A DNA stretch of 64,000 bases from [Muricauda] lutisoli (nom. illeg.) (GCF_017313105.1 NZ_JAFLND010000001.1:1302001-1366000); one strand, 5' to 3'. Numbered from the stretch's first letter, positions 8,177 through 17,937 are shown. Numbers and translations are program-made. The notes: generated by a model not told the origin, from the letters alone.

Positions 8177-8273
8177 TATCGTTTTATGGTTCTCTGTTGT
8201 TGTTATTGTAGTGGTCGCTATATGGGCCATATTAATGATACGCGCATACAACAAAGCCAGTAATAGGAAATAA
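8163..8273 (+). CDS. 36-residue single-helix membrane protein
   Basis: ATG at 8163 overlaps the end of the preceding gene by 14 nt in another frame. The product is MTANDIVLW followed by about 20 hydrophobic residues rich in Val/Ile and a basic tail (RAYNKASNRK). This is the classical N-out/C-in single-span layout with a positive cytoplasmic end. A terminator begins 30 nt after the stop, consistent with a real two-gene small-membrane-protein operon. The function is unknown; such miniproteins often are subunits or regulators of larger membrane complexes. Confidence 0.5.
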   Translation: MTANDIVLWFSVVVIVVVAIWAILMIRAYNKASNRK

Positions 8274-8302
8274 GTGAATTAACTCTTAACACATTCAAAG
8301 AT

Positions 8303-8328
8303 AAGGCCACATAGAAGTGGCCTTTTTT
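8303..8328 (+). terminator. Rho-independent terminator after the tiny membrane genes
   Basis: GGCCAC-atagaa-GTGGCC followed by six T residues. It ends the tRNA-Met / small membrane protein region on the plus strand. Confidence 0.9.
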
Positions 8329-8468
8329 GTTATCCTTTCTTTCCGGTATTTAAAATTTGCAGCATGTAGGTTACCTGCCCATTTCCAAATAGTAAAAGCC
8401 ATATACGGGAACATAATCCAGAAATATATTGATATATTTATAAAACACTAACAATCAATACACTATAA

Positions 8469-9395
8469 ATGGTGAGAAAATTATACCTCATATATATTCT
8501 GTTCCTATCCATTTCCTATGTATACGGTCAGGATTATAAATCACATTTTGAATATGAAAATTTGAATCCATCGGCAGCAATTGTGGAAACACAAACCATT
8601 GACTCTCTTACCCAAATGGAAAAAGTCGTGCTCAACGGGTTCGATTCCAAAATCCCCTTTTATCACTTTATAAATAAAAGAAATTCAGAAAATAGATATG
8701 CCATATTGATACATGGCCTGGGAGGCAATAAAGATTATTGGGTTAATCCTTCCATGCCCTATTTACAGTATACCAAGAACCTAACAGCAATAAAAGACTC
8801 CCTTTTGCTGCATGGGTTTAACCTGGTGATACCGGACGCTAAATTCCATGGTGAAAGGTCCTATGAATTAAACTTTAGAAACCCAGGTTCTTTGCCCCCC
8901 ATGCGTTCAAAAAATATAGAGGACGCAGAAAGCATGTACGATTTATATTCATCAAGTGCTAAGGAGATCCGATTAATAATGGATTACCTGGAACAAAGCA
9001 TTCAAGACCAAAAAATAAAATTCAATTTGATAGGCTATAGCATGGGTGGTGCTATTTCATTGATGTTGAACCATGTTGATCATAGAATCCATTGTGTAGT
9101 TGCCTGTGTACCGCCAATGTCCAGGCCATACTCGGAAATTGTTGGACTGAATTGGCCTAAAGGCATAGCCGATAAATTGAAGGCCATCAGCCCACTTTAT
9201 AGCGTAGCCGATCAAAATGCTCCCGTAGCCATGTTGATGGGAAAATCCGATTTTTTTATCCCTGAGGATGAAGCCAAAGCTTTTTACGGCAATATAAAGA
9301 TGGAAGACAAGGAACTAAAGTTTTACGATTCCGGTCATGAACTCCCCGATGCCTATGTTGATGATGTAATCCAATGGGTATTGGAGCATAATTAG
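8469..9395 (+). CDS. Exported alpha/beta hydrolase
   Basis: A 308-residue protein with a signal peptide (MVRKLYLIYILFLSISYVYGQ) and an alpha/beta-hydrolase domain. Seen: the oxyanion segment HGLGGN near residue 80, the nucleophile elbow GYSMGG with Ser near 190, an Asp in GKSDFFIP near 260 and the His in SGHELPD near 289, a complete Ser-Asp-His triad. It probably acts in the periplasm as an esterase or lipase-like enzyme; the substrate is unknown. It is monocistronic, with about 200 nt of upstream DNA and a convergent neighbour. Confidence 0.85.
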   Translation: MVRKLYLIYILFLSISYVYGQDYKSHFEYENLNPSAAIVETQTIDSLTQMEKVVLNGFDSKIPFYHFINKRNSENRYAILIHGLGGNKDYWVNPSMPYLQYTKNLTAIKDSLLLHGFNLVIPDAKFHGERSYELNFRNPGSLPPMRSKNIEDAESMYDLYSSSAKEIRLIMDYLEQSIQDQKIKFNLIGYSMGGAISLMLNHVDHRIHCVVACVPPMSRPYSEIVGLNWPKGIADKLKAISPLYSVADQNAPVAMLMGKSDFFIPEDEAKAFYGNIKMEDKELKFYDSGHELPDAYVDDVIQWVLEHN

Positions 9396-9474
9396 GATTA
9401 AACCTGCGGTTGATAACAAAGTTTAACCTTGTCTACGTATTGATTCATACGTGTTCACTGACCCAGCAAACCCC

Positions 9475-10020
9475 TTATTTGGAAGATAGGTTAAACCCAA
9501 CATTAATTTGTGCCATAATTGGAAAAAAACCTCCATTTCCCTTTGTATCAAAATAATACTGTGGGCCAATATCAAACAGAAAATGTATTTTACCATACGT
9601 TCGTTGCAGCCCCCAAGTAGGGCCTATGGCAAAATCCGTTTTATCTGTTCTGATTACATTTTCTGTTAAAGGAAAAAATCTTGTTATTCCTCGGAGGGAA
9701 ACATAATCACCTGAATTGTACGCTATGTTTTTACCTTTGGAAAGTCTCTTTTTTCTATTGTAGAACAATTTGTACTGTATGTCCACAAATGGACTCACTA
9801 TATATACGAACCCATCACCCTGAATTTCAAGTTCTCTGTAAGAACCACCATATCCAATCCCAGCTGCTCCGCTGATTACAGAATAATCTCCTGTTTTTTT
9901 TTCATATTCCAGTGCAGGGTTGATAAAATTTATTCTAAAAATGTTTTCCAAATCATCTCCACCTTGCGATAAAACATTGCCAACAATAAAAAAAGCTAAG
10001 CAAATAACGTTTAATTTCAT
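9475..10020 (-). CDS. Exported small outer-membrane beta-barrel-like protein
   Basis: A 181-residue protein with a signal peptide (MKLNVICLAFFIVGNVLSQ). The mature part alternates hydrophobic and polar residues in about eight short strands, has many Gly/Tyr/Phe residues and ends in INVGFNLSSK, all suggesting a small outer-membrane barrel. No family is recognised. It is convergent with the hydrolase to the left; about 290 nt of non-coding DNA lies on its right. Confidence 0.6.
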   Translation of the reverse strand: MKLNVICLAFFIVGNVLSQGGDDLENIFRINFINPALEYEKKTGDYSVISGAAGIGYGGSYRELEIQGDGFVYIVSPFVDIQYKLFYNRKKRLSKGKNIAYNSGDYVSLRGITRFFPLTENVIRTDKTDFAIGPTWGLQRTYGKIHFLFDIGPQYYFDTKGNGGFFPIMAQINVGFNLSSK

Positions 10021-10314
10021 GTGGACTTTGTTTATGTTTATTGATTTGATGATATATTTTAGAGTTTTACATCAAGGGAAATTTCTAATCCATTAAAATA
10101 CCATGTGCTTTAGAGCCTTGTCTTTTCTTACAATCTTTCCCTTTATTTCGCATATACTACTGGTAAAATTCTTCCATAAAGAAATGTAAATATCATCCAC
10201 TCCACTATCTATAATTGATGGATTCCCCTTATGAACCAACAAATCACAATTTTGATCTGACAGAGTTTTATCGGGATATGATATTTCCCTTCTTTGTCTT
10301 ACATTTAAAACACC
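10021..10314. other. Divergent intergenic region, 294 bp
   Basis: It separates the leftward barrel-like gene from the rightward cNMP/CBS gene and so should hold both promoters. I see no convincing TAnnTTTG box. A minus-strand reading frame (about 10093-10305) has a protein-like composition but no ATG and continues antisense into the next gene, so I do not call it. Confidence 0.5.
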
Positions 10315-12234
10315 ATGAAGAACACCATATCCGAACGTATTGCCGATTTCCTGAAAAACTACCCTCCCTTTAATTCCATGGAGGCAAAACAGCTTGAGCA
10401 TTTGTCACTTGAGGTTGTGATCATCCATAAAGAGACCAATACCATTGTTTTTTCCGAAAATGAAAATCCGCACCAGTATTTTTATGTGGTGAACAAGGGT
10501 GCCATAGCCTTGTCCAAGTCGGGCTCAAGTCAAATATTGGATATATGTGACGAGGGCGATGTTTTTGGATTAAGGCCCTTGCTCGCGCATGAGAGCTATA
10601 AATTAGAGGCCAAGGCTTACGAGGAGACCATTCTTTACGCTATTCCAATCAAAGACTTTAAGCCCTTGGCATTGGAAAATAAACGAATCGGAAACTTTTT
10701 GATAGAAAGCTTTGCTTCCAATACCGGTAACCCCTACTCCATTAAACACCGAGGAAAATTGTACGGTGTAAATACCGAGGCGGAGCAATACTCCACCAAC
10801 AAAATATTGGATCTTCAACCCATTAAGTATTCCACTGACCTTATTACATGCAAGGAGGGCACCAAAATTAAAACCATAGCCAACAAAATGACCCAGTATA
10901 ACGTAAGTTGCATTTTGGTGGAGAAAGATAATTTGCCCGTTGGGATCATAACGGACAAAGATTTGAGAAAAAAGGTTGCCACAGGACTGTTTCCCATTAC
11001 AGGAGCCGCAAAAGCAATCATGTCCTCCCCTATAATCACATACCCCAAAGAACTTACACTGGCACAAGCCCAAATGGCCATGATGAAAAGTAATATCAGT
11101 CATCTTGTGCTAACAAAAGATGGTACTACGGATACGAAAGCCGTCGGAATCCTTTCCAAGCACGACATCATGGTGGCGGTAGGAAACAACCCAGCAGTGC
11201 TTTTAAGGGCCATTAAAAGAGCTACGGATGCCAAAAGATTACGTGCGATACGACACGGTGTCATGAATCTGCTACAAGGCTATTTAGATCAAAACATTCC
11301 ATTGGGATTGGTATCCAAAATTATTTCTGAACTCAATGATGCATCCACAAAACAGGTTATTCAAATTGCATTGGCCAAAATGGAAGAGGAACCGCCAGCA
11401 ACATTTACCTGGCTCAGCATGGGTAGTCAAGGCCGTGGGGAACAATTATTGAACACAGATCAGGACAACGCCATTATTTTTGAGGATGTACCAGAGGAAA
11501 AGTTGGAAGCTACCCGAAGCTATTTTTTAAAACTTGGGGAACGTATTTCCAAAATGCTCAATACCATAGGATTTGAGTATTGCCCAGCGGATATGATGGC
11601 ATCCAACCGATCATGGTGCCATAGTTTAACGGAATGGAAAAAGGTCACTGCACATTGGATTCACAATCCGGGACCTGAGGAAATACTTCTATCCTCCATC
11701 TTTTTTGATTACAACGTAACCTATGGCGACAAATCGCTTGCCGATGAACTATCACACAGCATATTTGACCATGCCCGTAAATATCCCCAATTTTTTACGC
11801 ACTTGGCCAGTGGAGCTTTACAAAATCCTTCCCCATCAGGTTTTTTTAGAGATTTTTTGGTGGAACAGGATGGAGAGCACAAAGACTTTTTCGATTTAAA
11901 ACTACGTGTGCTCATGCCCATTATCGATGCTGCGCGGGTTTTAATTTTATCGCATTCCATCAAATCCATTAACAACACGGCAGAGCGTTATGAAAAGTTG
12001 GCCGAATTGGAACCCAACAACAAAGAACTGTACCTCGCGTGCTCATACGCCAGCAAAGCATTACTAAAATTCAGGACCAGACAAGGTTTGCTCCATAACG
12101 ATTCGGGCAGGTACATTGCTTTGGACAAATTGAACAAGGAAGAGAAAATTAAATTGAAAAGAACCTTCAAAACCGTTAAGGAAATCCAATCGTTGATCGA
12201 AGTGAGGTTCCAAGTAAAAAATATGTTGCGCTAA
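10315..12234 (+). CDS. cNMP-binding / CBS-pair / DUF294 nucleotidyltransferase-like protein
   Basis: A 639-residue cytoplasmic multidomain protein. In order: cyclic-nucleotide-binding domain (about 15-140), a CBS pair (about 170-295), a DUF294 nucleotidyltransferase-like domain and its DUF294 C-terminal helical domain (about 480-630). The NTase-like domain carries GSQGRGEQ...DQDNAI at about 368-388, resembling the GlnD/GlnE active site. The architecture suggests a signalling enzyme that senses a nucleotide; the modified target is unknown. The gene is coupled to the exonuclease by a TAATG overlap, an arrangement seen in many bacteria that carry acetyl-CoA synthetase and SSS symporter genes close by, as here. 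Confidence 0.93.
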   Translation: MKNTISERIADFLKNYPPFNSMEAKQLEHLSLEVVIIHKETNTIVFSENENPHQYFYVVNKGAIALSKSGSSQILDICDEGDVFGLRPLLAHESYKLEAKAYEETILYAIPIKDFKPLALENKRIGNFLIESFASNTGNPYSIKHRGKLYGVNTEAEQYSTNKILDLQPIKYSTDLITCKEGTKIKTIANKMTQYNVSCILVEKDNLPVGIITDKDLRKKVATGLFPITGAAKAIMSSPIITYPKELTLAQAQMAMMKSNISHLVLTKDGTTDTKAVGILSKHDIMVAVGNNPAVLLRAIKRATDAKRLRAIRHGVMNLLQGYLDQNIPLGLVSKIISELNDASTKQVIQIALAKMEEEPPATFTWLSMGSQGRGEQLLNTDQDNAIIFEDVPEEKLEATRSYFLKLGERISKMLNTIGFEYCPADMMASNRSWCHSLTEWKKVTAHWIHNPGPEEILLSSIFFDYNVTYGDKSLADELSHSIFDHARKYPQFFTHLASGALQNPSPSGFFRDFLVEQDGEHKDFFDLKLRVLMPIIDAARVLILSHSIKSINNTAERYEKLAELEPNNKELYLACSYASKALLKFRTRQGLLHNDSGRYIALDKLNKEEKIKLKRTFKTVKEIQSLIEVRFQVKNMLR

Positions 12235-12884
12235 TGTGGCCGTTCTCCCCAAAAAAACAGCTGGAACTTCCCGATTTTTGGTGGGAGTACGAAGAGTATT
12301 TCAAAGAAAAGCTTCCAGAGGGTATCCATGACAACACTTTTGTGGTATTGGATACGGAAACTACAGGTTTTAGTTTGACCAGAGACCGTATGCTTTGTAT
12401 CGGGGCGCTGAAACTACTGGACAACAATATTGTGGTCAAGGACAGCTTTGAGGTATACATTCAACAGGATCACTATGATTCGGAGAGTGCTGAAATACAT
12501 GGCATTTTAAAGAAAAGTAAAAAAGGAAGTATCTCGGAACTTGATGCTTTGAAACAGTTTTTGGTGTACGCCAAAAACCATATTTTGGTGGGGCATCATG
12601 TTATGTTCGACATTAATATGATAAATGCTGCACTAAAAAGGAACGGGCTGCCCAAATTGAAGAACAGGACCTTGGATACCGAATCCCTTTACATAAGAAC
12701 CTTATTGATATCCACCGTGGTGCAGCGCAAGGATAGGTACACGCTGGATGACCTTGCCAACAAATTCAGCATTTCCAGAAAAGACAGGCATACCGCTTTA
12801 GGTGACGCCTTTATCACCGCTATTGCCTTTTTACGAATCATTGAAAAGCTAAAACCGGAAAAAATAAAAGACCTCCTTAGATAA
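12234..12884 (+). CDS. DnaQ-like 3'-5' exonuclease
   Basis: A 216-residue DEDDh exonuclease. Seen: motif I VLDTETTGF with Asp40 and Glu42, motif II around HHVMFDINM near residue 122, and motif III RHTALGDA with the catalytic His and Asp near 186-192. It resembles the epsilon subunit of DNA polymerase III in fold but is a stand-alone protein, coupled by 1 nt to the upstream cNMP/CBS/DUF294 gene. The substrate (DNA, RNA or oligonucleotides) is not determined by sequence. It is convergent with acs; the 34-nt gap contains only a weak palindrome. Confidence 0.9.
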   Translation: MWPFSPKKQLELPDFWWEYEEYFKEKLPEGIHDNTFVVLDTETTGFSLTRDRMLCIGALKLLDNNIVVKDSFEVYIQQDHYDSESAEIHGILKKSKKGSISELDALKQFLVYAKNHILVGHHVMFDINMINAALKRNGLPKLKNRTLDTESLYIRTLLISTVVQRKDRYTLDDLANKFSISRKDRHTALGDAFITAIAFLRIIEKLKPEKIKDLLR

Positions 12885-12918
12885 AGAGGCCCTTTATAAT
12901 GTATTCAATATGGCCTAT

Positions 12919-14826
12919 TTAAAGACTTTCCTTCATAATATTCTCCACTACTTCCGGATTCAACAAAGTTGAAGTATCCCCTAAGTTACTGGTGTCTTTG
13001 GATGCAATTTTTCTAAGAATTCTCCTCATGATCTTGCCACTTCGAGTTTTTGGCAGGCCTTCGGTAAACTGGATTTTATCCAACTTGGCGATAGGCCCGA
13101 TGTGCTCTGTGATCAATTGGTTGATTTCCTTTTTCAGATTGTCGCGGTTCCGGGTTTCCCCTGTTTCCTTCAAAATAATGTATCCGTACAAGGCATTCCC
13201 TTTGATGTCGTGCGGGAAACCAACAATTGCGGATTCGGCTACGGCCGGATGCTCATTAATGGCATCTTCAATAGGAGCTGTTCCTAAATTATGACCGGAA
13301 ACAATGATCACATCATCTACCCTACCAGTAATTCGATAGTAACCAACTTCATCCCTCAAGGCTCCATCCCCAGTAAAATATTTACCTTCAAAAGCCGAGA
13401 AATAAGTGTCTTTGTAACGTTGATGGTTACCCCAAATAGTTCTGGCGATTGATGGCCATGGATATTTGATGCACAACCTTCCATCCACTTGGTTTCCTTT
13501 AATTTCCTTGCCATCTTCATCCATAAGTGCCGGTTGAATACCTGGCATGGGCAAGGTAGCATAGGTTGGTTTTGTTGGTGTGGAAAATGGAATTGGCGAA
13601 ATAAGTATCCCTCCTGTTTCCGTTTGCCACCAAGTATCCACAATGGGGCATTTCTTTTCTCCTACGTGGTCGTTGTACCAGTGCCAAGCCTCCTCGTTGA
13701 TGGGCTCACCTACCGTACCCAGCACTTTTAAGCTGGAAAGGTCATATTCCGTGACGAAATCCAAGTTTTCCTTGGCAAGCGCCCTAATGGCTGTTGGAGC
13801 GGTGTAAAACTGGTTTACCTTATGCTTTTGCACCACATCCCAGAACCTACCAAAGTCTGGATAAGAAGGTACTCCCTCGAACATTACGGTTGTGGCACCA
13901 TTGGCCAATGGTCCGTAGACAATGTATGAGTGTCCCGTGATCCAACCAATATCGGCAGTACACCAATACACATCTTCCTCGCGGTACTGGAATACATTTT
14001 TAAATGTATATGCCGTATACACCATATAACCTCCCGTTGTATGTACCATTCCCTTTGGACGCCCGGTAGATCCCGAAGTGTACAGAATAAACAGTGGATC
14101 TTCCGCATCCATGATTTCCGGTACACAATCGGAATACGCTTTGTCCAAAAGCGGTTGAATCCAAACATCGCGGCCTTCTTTCATGATCACCTTACCTCCG
14201 GTACGCTTGGTCACCAATACCGTATCAACATCCGGACAACTTTCCAAAGCTTCATCTACAATTCCTTTGAGGTCGATAACCTTCTTTCCTCGATAAGAAC
14301 CGTCAGAGGTCAAAACCATTTTAGCACCACAATCGTTTATTCTCGTTGCCAATGCTGTTGAAGAAAAACCTGCAAAAACAACGGAATGAATTGCACCAAT
14401 GCGTGCGCATGCCAATAATGCTATGGCCAAATCTGGAATCATGGGAAGGTAGATCACAACCCTGTCTCCTTTTTTCACACCCTTCTCCTTAAGTACATTG
14501 GCATATTTACAAACACGTTCATGAAGTTGATTGTAGGTGATGTGTTCTGCTTCTTCATTTGGATCGTTGGGTTCAAAAAGAATTGCAGTTTTATCCCCTC
14601 TAATGCGAAGGTGACGGTCAATACAGTTTTCGGTAATGTTCAGCTTAGCTCCCTTGAACCAACTAATCTCTGGCTTGGTAAAATCCCACTCCAATACAGA
14701 ATCCCATTTTTTACGCCAGTGAAAGTGCTCTTCTGCAACTTCCTCCCAAAATCCTTCGGGGTTTCTAACGGATTTTCGATACACCTGAAAATACTCCTCC
14801 AAGTGCTTGATATGATAATTACTCAT
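12919..14826 (-). CDS. acs: Acetyl-CoA synthetase (AMP-forming)
   Basis: Converts acetate, ATP and CoA to acetyl-CoA through acetyl-AMP. It has 635 residues, the usual length. Seen: the N-terminal ACS domain (YFQVYRKSVRNPEGFWEEVAEEHFHW), the P-loop-like YTSGSTGRPKG near 255-265, WWQTETGG near 400, TGD...GRVDDVI near 490-505, and the C-terminal acetylation site PKTRSGKIMRRILRK near 595-610. It is the last gene of the leftward acetate cluster, 58 nt after the receiver-domain gene, which strongly supports acetate as the substrate. No clear terminator separates it from the receiver gene. Confidence 0.97.
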   Translation of the reverse strand: MSNYHIKHLEEYFQVYRKSVRNPEGFWEEVAEEHFHWRKKWDSVLEWDFTKPEISWFKGAKLNITENCIDRHLRIRGDKTAILFEPNDPNEEAEHITYNQLHERVCKYANVLKEKGVKKGDRVVIYLPMIPDLAIALLACARIGAIHSVVFAGFSSTALATRINDCGAKMVLTSDGSYRGKKVIDLKGIVDEALESCPDVDTVLVTKRTGGKVIMKEGRDVWIQPLLDKAYSDCVPEIMDAEDPLFILYTSGSTGRPKGMVHTTGGYMVYTAYTFKNVFQYREEDVYWCTADIGWITGHSYIVYGPLANGATTVMFEGVPSYPDFGRFWDVVQKHKVNQFYTAPTAIRALAKENLDFVTEYDLSSLKVLGTVGEPINEEAWHWYNDHVGEKKCPIVDTWWQTETGGILISPIPFSTPTKPTYATLPMPGIQPALMDEDGKEIKGNQVDGRLCIKYPWPSIARTIWGNHQRYKDTYFSAFEGKYFTGDGALRDEVGYYRITGRVDDVIIVSGHNLGTAPIEDAINEHPAVAESAIVGFPHDIKGNALYGYIILKETGETRNRDNLKKEINQLITEHIGPIAKLDKIQFTEGLPKTRSGKIMRRILRKIASKDTSNLGDTSTLLNPEVVENIMKESL

Positions 14827-14884
14827 GTAACGCTACGTTTAGTTAATATGTAAATTATTTTCAGTTTCATTTTTTTATGGGTCT

Positions 14885-15253
14885 TTAGCCCAAAAGATCT
14901 TCAATATCGGAAATGACCTTTTTTATGGAAAACGGTTTGGTCATGTAACTGTCCGCCCCCATCTTTAACCCTTTTTCTACATCTTTCTCCTTACTCTTTG
15001 CAGATAGAAACACCACTTTGGTATGTGAAAGGTCTTTATTGTCCCTTACTCGTTTCAAGGTTTCATACCCATCCATTTCTGGCATCATAATGTCCAAAAG
15101 TATAAGGTCTGGTCTCTCCCTGTCCGATATTTCCAGGGCCTCGGTACCATCACGGGCAATAAATACTTCAAAATCCTTCTTTTTAAAGGCATATTCCAAC
15201 GACATCACAATGTTGGGCTCATCATCCACTATCAGTATTTTTTTCTGCTTCAT
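14885..15253 (-). CDS. Single-domain response regulator (CheY-like)
   Basis: A 122-residue receiver domain with no output domain. Seen: acidic pair Asp10/Asp11, phospho-acceptor Asp54 in LILLDIMMPEMDG, Ser/Thr position in VVFLSAKSK and Lys106 in TKPFS. Its start overlaps the stop of the SSS-histidine kinase gene by 4 nt (ATGA), so it is its likely partner. In the Vibrio/Pseudomonas acetate switch the partner CrbR has a LuxR-type DNA-binding domain; none is present here, so control of transcription must go through another protein or act at the protein level. Confidence 0.93.
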   Translation of the reverse strand: MKQKKILIVDDEPNIVMSLEYAFKKKDFEVFIARDGTEALEISDRERPDLILLDIMMPEMDGYETLKRVRDNKDLSHTKVVFLSAKSKEKDVEKGLKMGADSYMTKPFSIKKVISDIEDLLG

Positions 15254-17937
15254 TGCTGTCTTGGTATTGAAAATATCATACGGGTCCCCTTCTTATATTC
15301 TTTATCCACAGCTATGGTCCCTTTATGGCTTTCCACTATTTTTTTACAAATGGCCAAACCAAGTCCACTACCCTGCGGCTTCTTTACATTTTGATTTTTT
15401 GATTGATAGAATTTGTCAAAGATGTAATCCTTGTCCTCATCGGGTATTCCCCTGCCATTATCTTTAATGGTAACCAAAACCTCGTTATCGAGGTCCTCCA
15501 ACAGAATTTTGATTTTTCCGCTATGTGGTTCCGTAAATTTAAGGGAATTCGAGAGCAAATTCGTCAATACTTGCAAAATTCGGTCCTCATCATAGGCTGC
15601 AAACACCTTTACTTTTTTGGGAAATTTAATGTTCACATCTTTTTTTAACGCAATCGGCTCCACGCCTTTTATGGCTTTCTGAATGGTCTTGGACATATCG
15701 TGGTCGTCAATGTCCAATTCCGACCTGTTCCCCGATAGTTTCTCCAGATCCAGGATGTTGTGTATCAAGGTGTCCAACCGATCACTGTCCCTATTGATAT
15801 TTTCGAGAAATCTATATCTAAGTTCGGGCGCCATACCTTCATCCTCTAAAACTTCCGAAGCGGCTTTTATAGAAGTTACTGGAGTTTTGAGCTCATGCGC
15901 CACCGTATCCAAAAACTCGTCCTTAAGCTTATCCTGAATACGGAGTTCTTCGTTTGCAGCTTTTAATTGCTGGGCCATGGCAGCAAGCTCTTCGGACTTC
16001 TCCCTAAGCAATTTATTGCTTGCTTTGGTCTCCTTGCTCTCTTCTAGAATATTGAGTACCTCCACTAAACTTATTGGTGTTTCCTTGGAAACTGAGGCCA
16101 GTAATATTTTTGCAGAAGCACTTCCGATACTTCCCGTCAGCAGCTTTTCCGAAAAGTTGATCAATCTGGCATCAGCTCGCTCTTCGGTTTCAGAGATGTT
16201 ATATTTTTTATTGAAAAGACGCAAGGCCCTGTTGGTCCGTTGCTCTCCCAAAAATCTGTTCAATAATCGTTTGATATCGGCTACATAGGCCTCTCCCTTC
16301 CAAATAAACCCTCCCTCTTGGAGATTACCATAGTTTTCGTGATTTACGAACATCTCAGCATAATTACGCTCCCGGTAATTACCTTTGGTGCGGAGTGAAA
16401 ACCCTACAAAAGTTAGAGTGTTGAAAGACATGCTCCATAAAAAGGCATTGCTTTCAGGTGTTAAGTAATCCAACCCGAACAGATGAGTTGGGCTCAACCA
16501 AGAATAACGAAACAGGCCATCTTCAACAAAATTTGCATTGGGCACGGCCTCTTGACTTATTATTGGTAAAAACAATGTGTAAAAAACAACTGCTAAACCA
16601 ACCAGAATGCCGATTTCAGCGCCTCTAGCCGTTCCCCGTCGCCAAGTCAGCCCCAAAAAGAACGATGGTGCCAGCTGGGCAATGATCACAAAGGAAATCA
16701 ACCCAATGGAATACAATGAGAGTTGGACAGAAAACCGAATGTAAAAGAAATAAGCGATGATTATTAAGAGGAAAATTGCAGCCCTTCTTATGTTTTTGAT
16801 ACGCTTGGTATTCTCTTCGGGATTTCCCTCTACCAAGGTTTTGATGAATCCGTAGGGAATTACAATGTTGTTACTTACCATAGTGGACAATGCCAAAGTA
16901 GATACAACTATCATGGAAATCACCGTGGTAAATCCACCTATAAAAACCAAAAGTGCCAATCCGTAATTGCTGTCCTGCAAGGGAAGCAAAAGCGTGTAAT
17001 AATCGTGGTTTACGGTATCTGGCAAACTTATATTACCCGCCCAAGCGATAAAAATCACAAAAACGTTGAACAACAATAGGTATAATGGAAACAACCAAAT
17101 GGCCTTACGTAGATCATTTTCATTATCATTTTCCACTACAGCCACATGAAATTGCCTGGGCAACAAGAAAATGGCAAAAAAGGAAAGACAAATGGTAAAA
17201 AGCCAATTGAACCCATTTTCCAACCCGCCAAAGGAAGTCAACTGTTTAAAGTTTTCTTGTAGACTGGCTTGGTTGTATAGATCCGTGGTTCCATCGAACA
17301 AATAAAATGTGATGTAAATTCCTATGGCCAAGAAAAAGGACAACTTTATAATGGATTCCACGGCCACTGTGGCAATAATACCTTTTTTATGTTTTGAAGT
17401 GTCTGTGGACAGTGTTCCATAAAAGGCAACAAATACGGCAATGAGCAAGGCAATGTAAAAGGTGGAATCATCAAAAAATCCTGTGGACTCATAACTTCCG
17501 TTGGATGAAATCAAGGAGAACGTCTCCGATACGGCCTTTAACTGCAAGGATATGTAAGGAATAATGGCGAACAAACAGGTCAAAGTTACCAACGCTCCCA
17601 ATAGCCTATTGTTCCCATATCGCATCGATATAAAATCGGCAATACTGGAAATTTTATGCTGTTTGGAGATACGGATAACCTTCCGCATTACAACAATCCA
17701 AAGTGGCAAAGCAATTACTGGGCCCAAATAAACGGCCAAAAAACTTATTCCCGAACTGGATGCGATTCCTACACTTCCATAATAAGTCCATGCAGTACAA
17801 TATACAGCCAAAGACAATGTGTAAACATAGGGATTGTTGACCCATTTGCTACGTTGGTTTTTTTCGGCAAAATAGGCTAATACAAAAAGTACGGCCAAAT
17901 AGCATACAATCACCAATCCTACAGCAAAATTACTCAT
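15250..17937 (-). CDS. SSS-transporter / histidine kinase fusion (CrbS/CbrA type)
   Basis: An 895-residue inner-membrane protein. Residues about 1-500 form a sodium:solute-symporter (SLC5-like) unit with some 13 membrane helices. A probable STAC linker follows (FSEKLLTGSIGSASAKILL, about 590-620), then a coiled coil, HisKA with the phospho-acceptor His in VAHELKTPVTS near residue 680, and a HATPase_c domain with DNGRGIPDED and GSGLGLAICKKI at the end. No PAS or receiver domain is seen. In Vibrio cholerae and Pseudomonas, CrbS of this design senses acetate-related cues and activates acs. The 5' end overlaps the tiny upstream gene by 8 nt and the 3' end overlaps the receiver gene by 4 nt. Confidence 0.93.
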   Translation of the reverse strand: MSNFAVGLVIVCYLAVLFVLAYFAEKNQRSKWVNNPYVYTLSLAVYCTAWTYYGSVGIASSSGISFLAVYLGPVIALPLWIVVMRKVIRISKQHKISSIADFISMRYGNNRLLGALVTLTCLFAIIPYISLQLKAVSETFSLISSNGSYESTGFFDDSTFYIALLIAVFVAFYGTLSTDTSKHKKGIIATVAVESIIKLSFFLAIGIYITFYLFDGTTDLYNQASLQENFKQLTSFGGLENGFNWLFTICLSFFAIFLLPRQFHVAVVENDNENDLRKAIWLFPLYLLLFNVFVIFIAWAGNISLPDTVNHDYYTLLLPLQDSNYGLALLVFIGGFTTVISMIVVSTLALSTMVSNNIVIPYGFIKTLVEGNPEENTKRIKNIRRAAIFLLIIIAYFFYIRFSVQLSLYSIGLISFVIIAQLAPSFFLGLTWRRGTARGAEIGILVGLAVVFYTLFLPIISQEAVPNANFVEDGLFRYSWLSPTHLFGLDYLTPESNAFLWSMSFNTLTFVGFSLRTKGNYRERNYAEMFVNHENYGNLQEGGFIWKGEAYVADIKRLLNRFLGEQRTNRALRLFNKKYNISETEERADARLINFSEKLLTGSIGSASAKILLASVSKETPISLVEVLNILEESKETKASNKLLREKSEELAAMAQQLKAANEELRIQDKLKDEFLDTVAHELKTPVTSIKAASEVLEDEGMAPELRYRFLENINRDSDRLDTLIHNILDLEKLSGNRSELDIDDHDMSKTIQKAIKGVEPIALKKDVNIKFPKKVKVFAAYDEDRILQVLTNLLSNSLKFTEPHSGKIKILLEDLDNEVLVTIKDNGRGIPDEDKDYIFDKFYQSKNQNVKKPQGSGLGLAICKKIVESHKGTIAVDKEYKKGTRMIFSIPRQQ

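Noticed and set aside
10093-10401. Minus-strand frame of 102 codons, partly protein-like
   Set aside because: No ATG start, and its first 87 bases are antisense to the secure start of the cNMP/CBS gene. Could be a remnant at most.
12885-12918. Palindrome between the exonuclease and acs genes as a terminator
   Set aside because: Stem of only 5-6 bp (ATAAAG/CTTTAT or AGGCC/GGCCT with a long loop) and no T-run.
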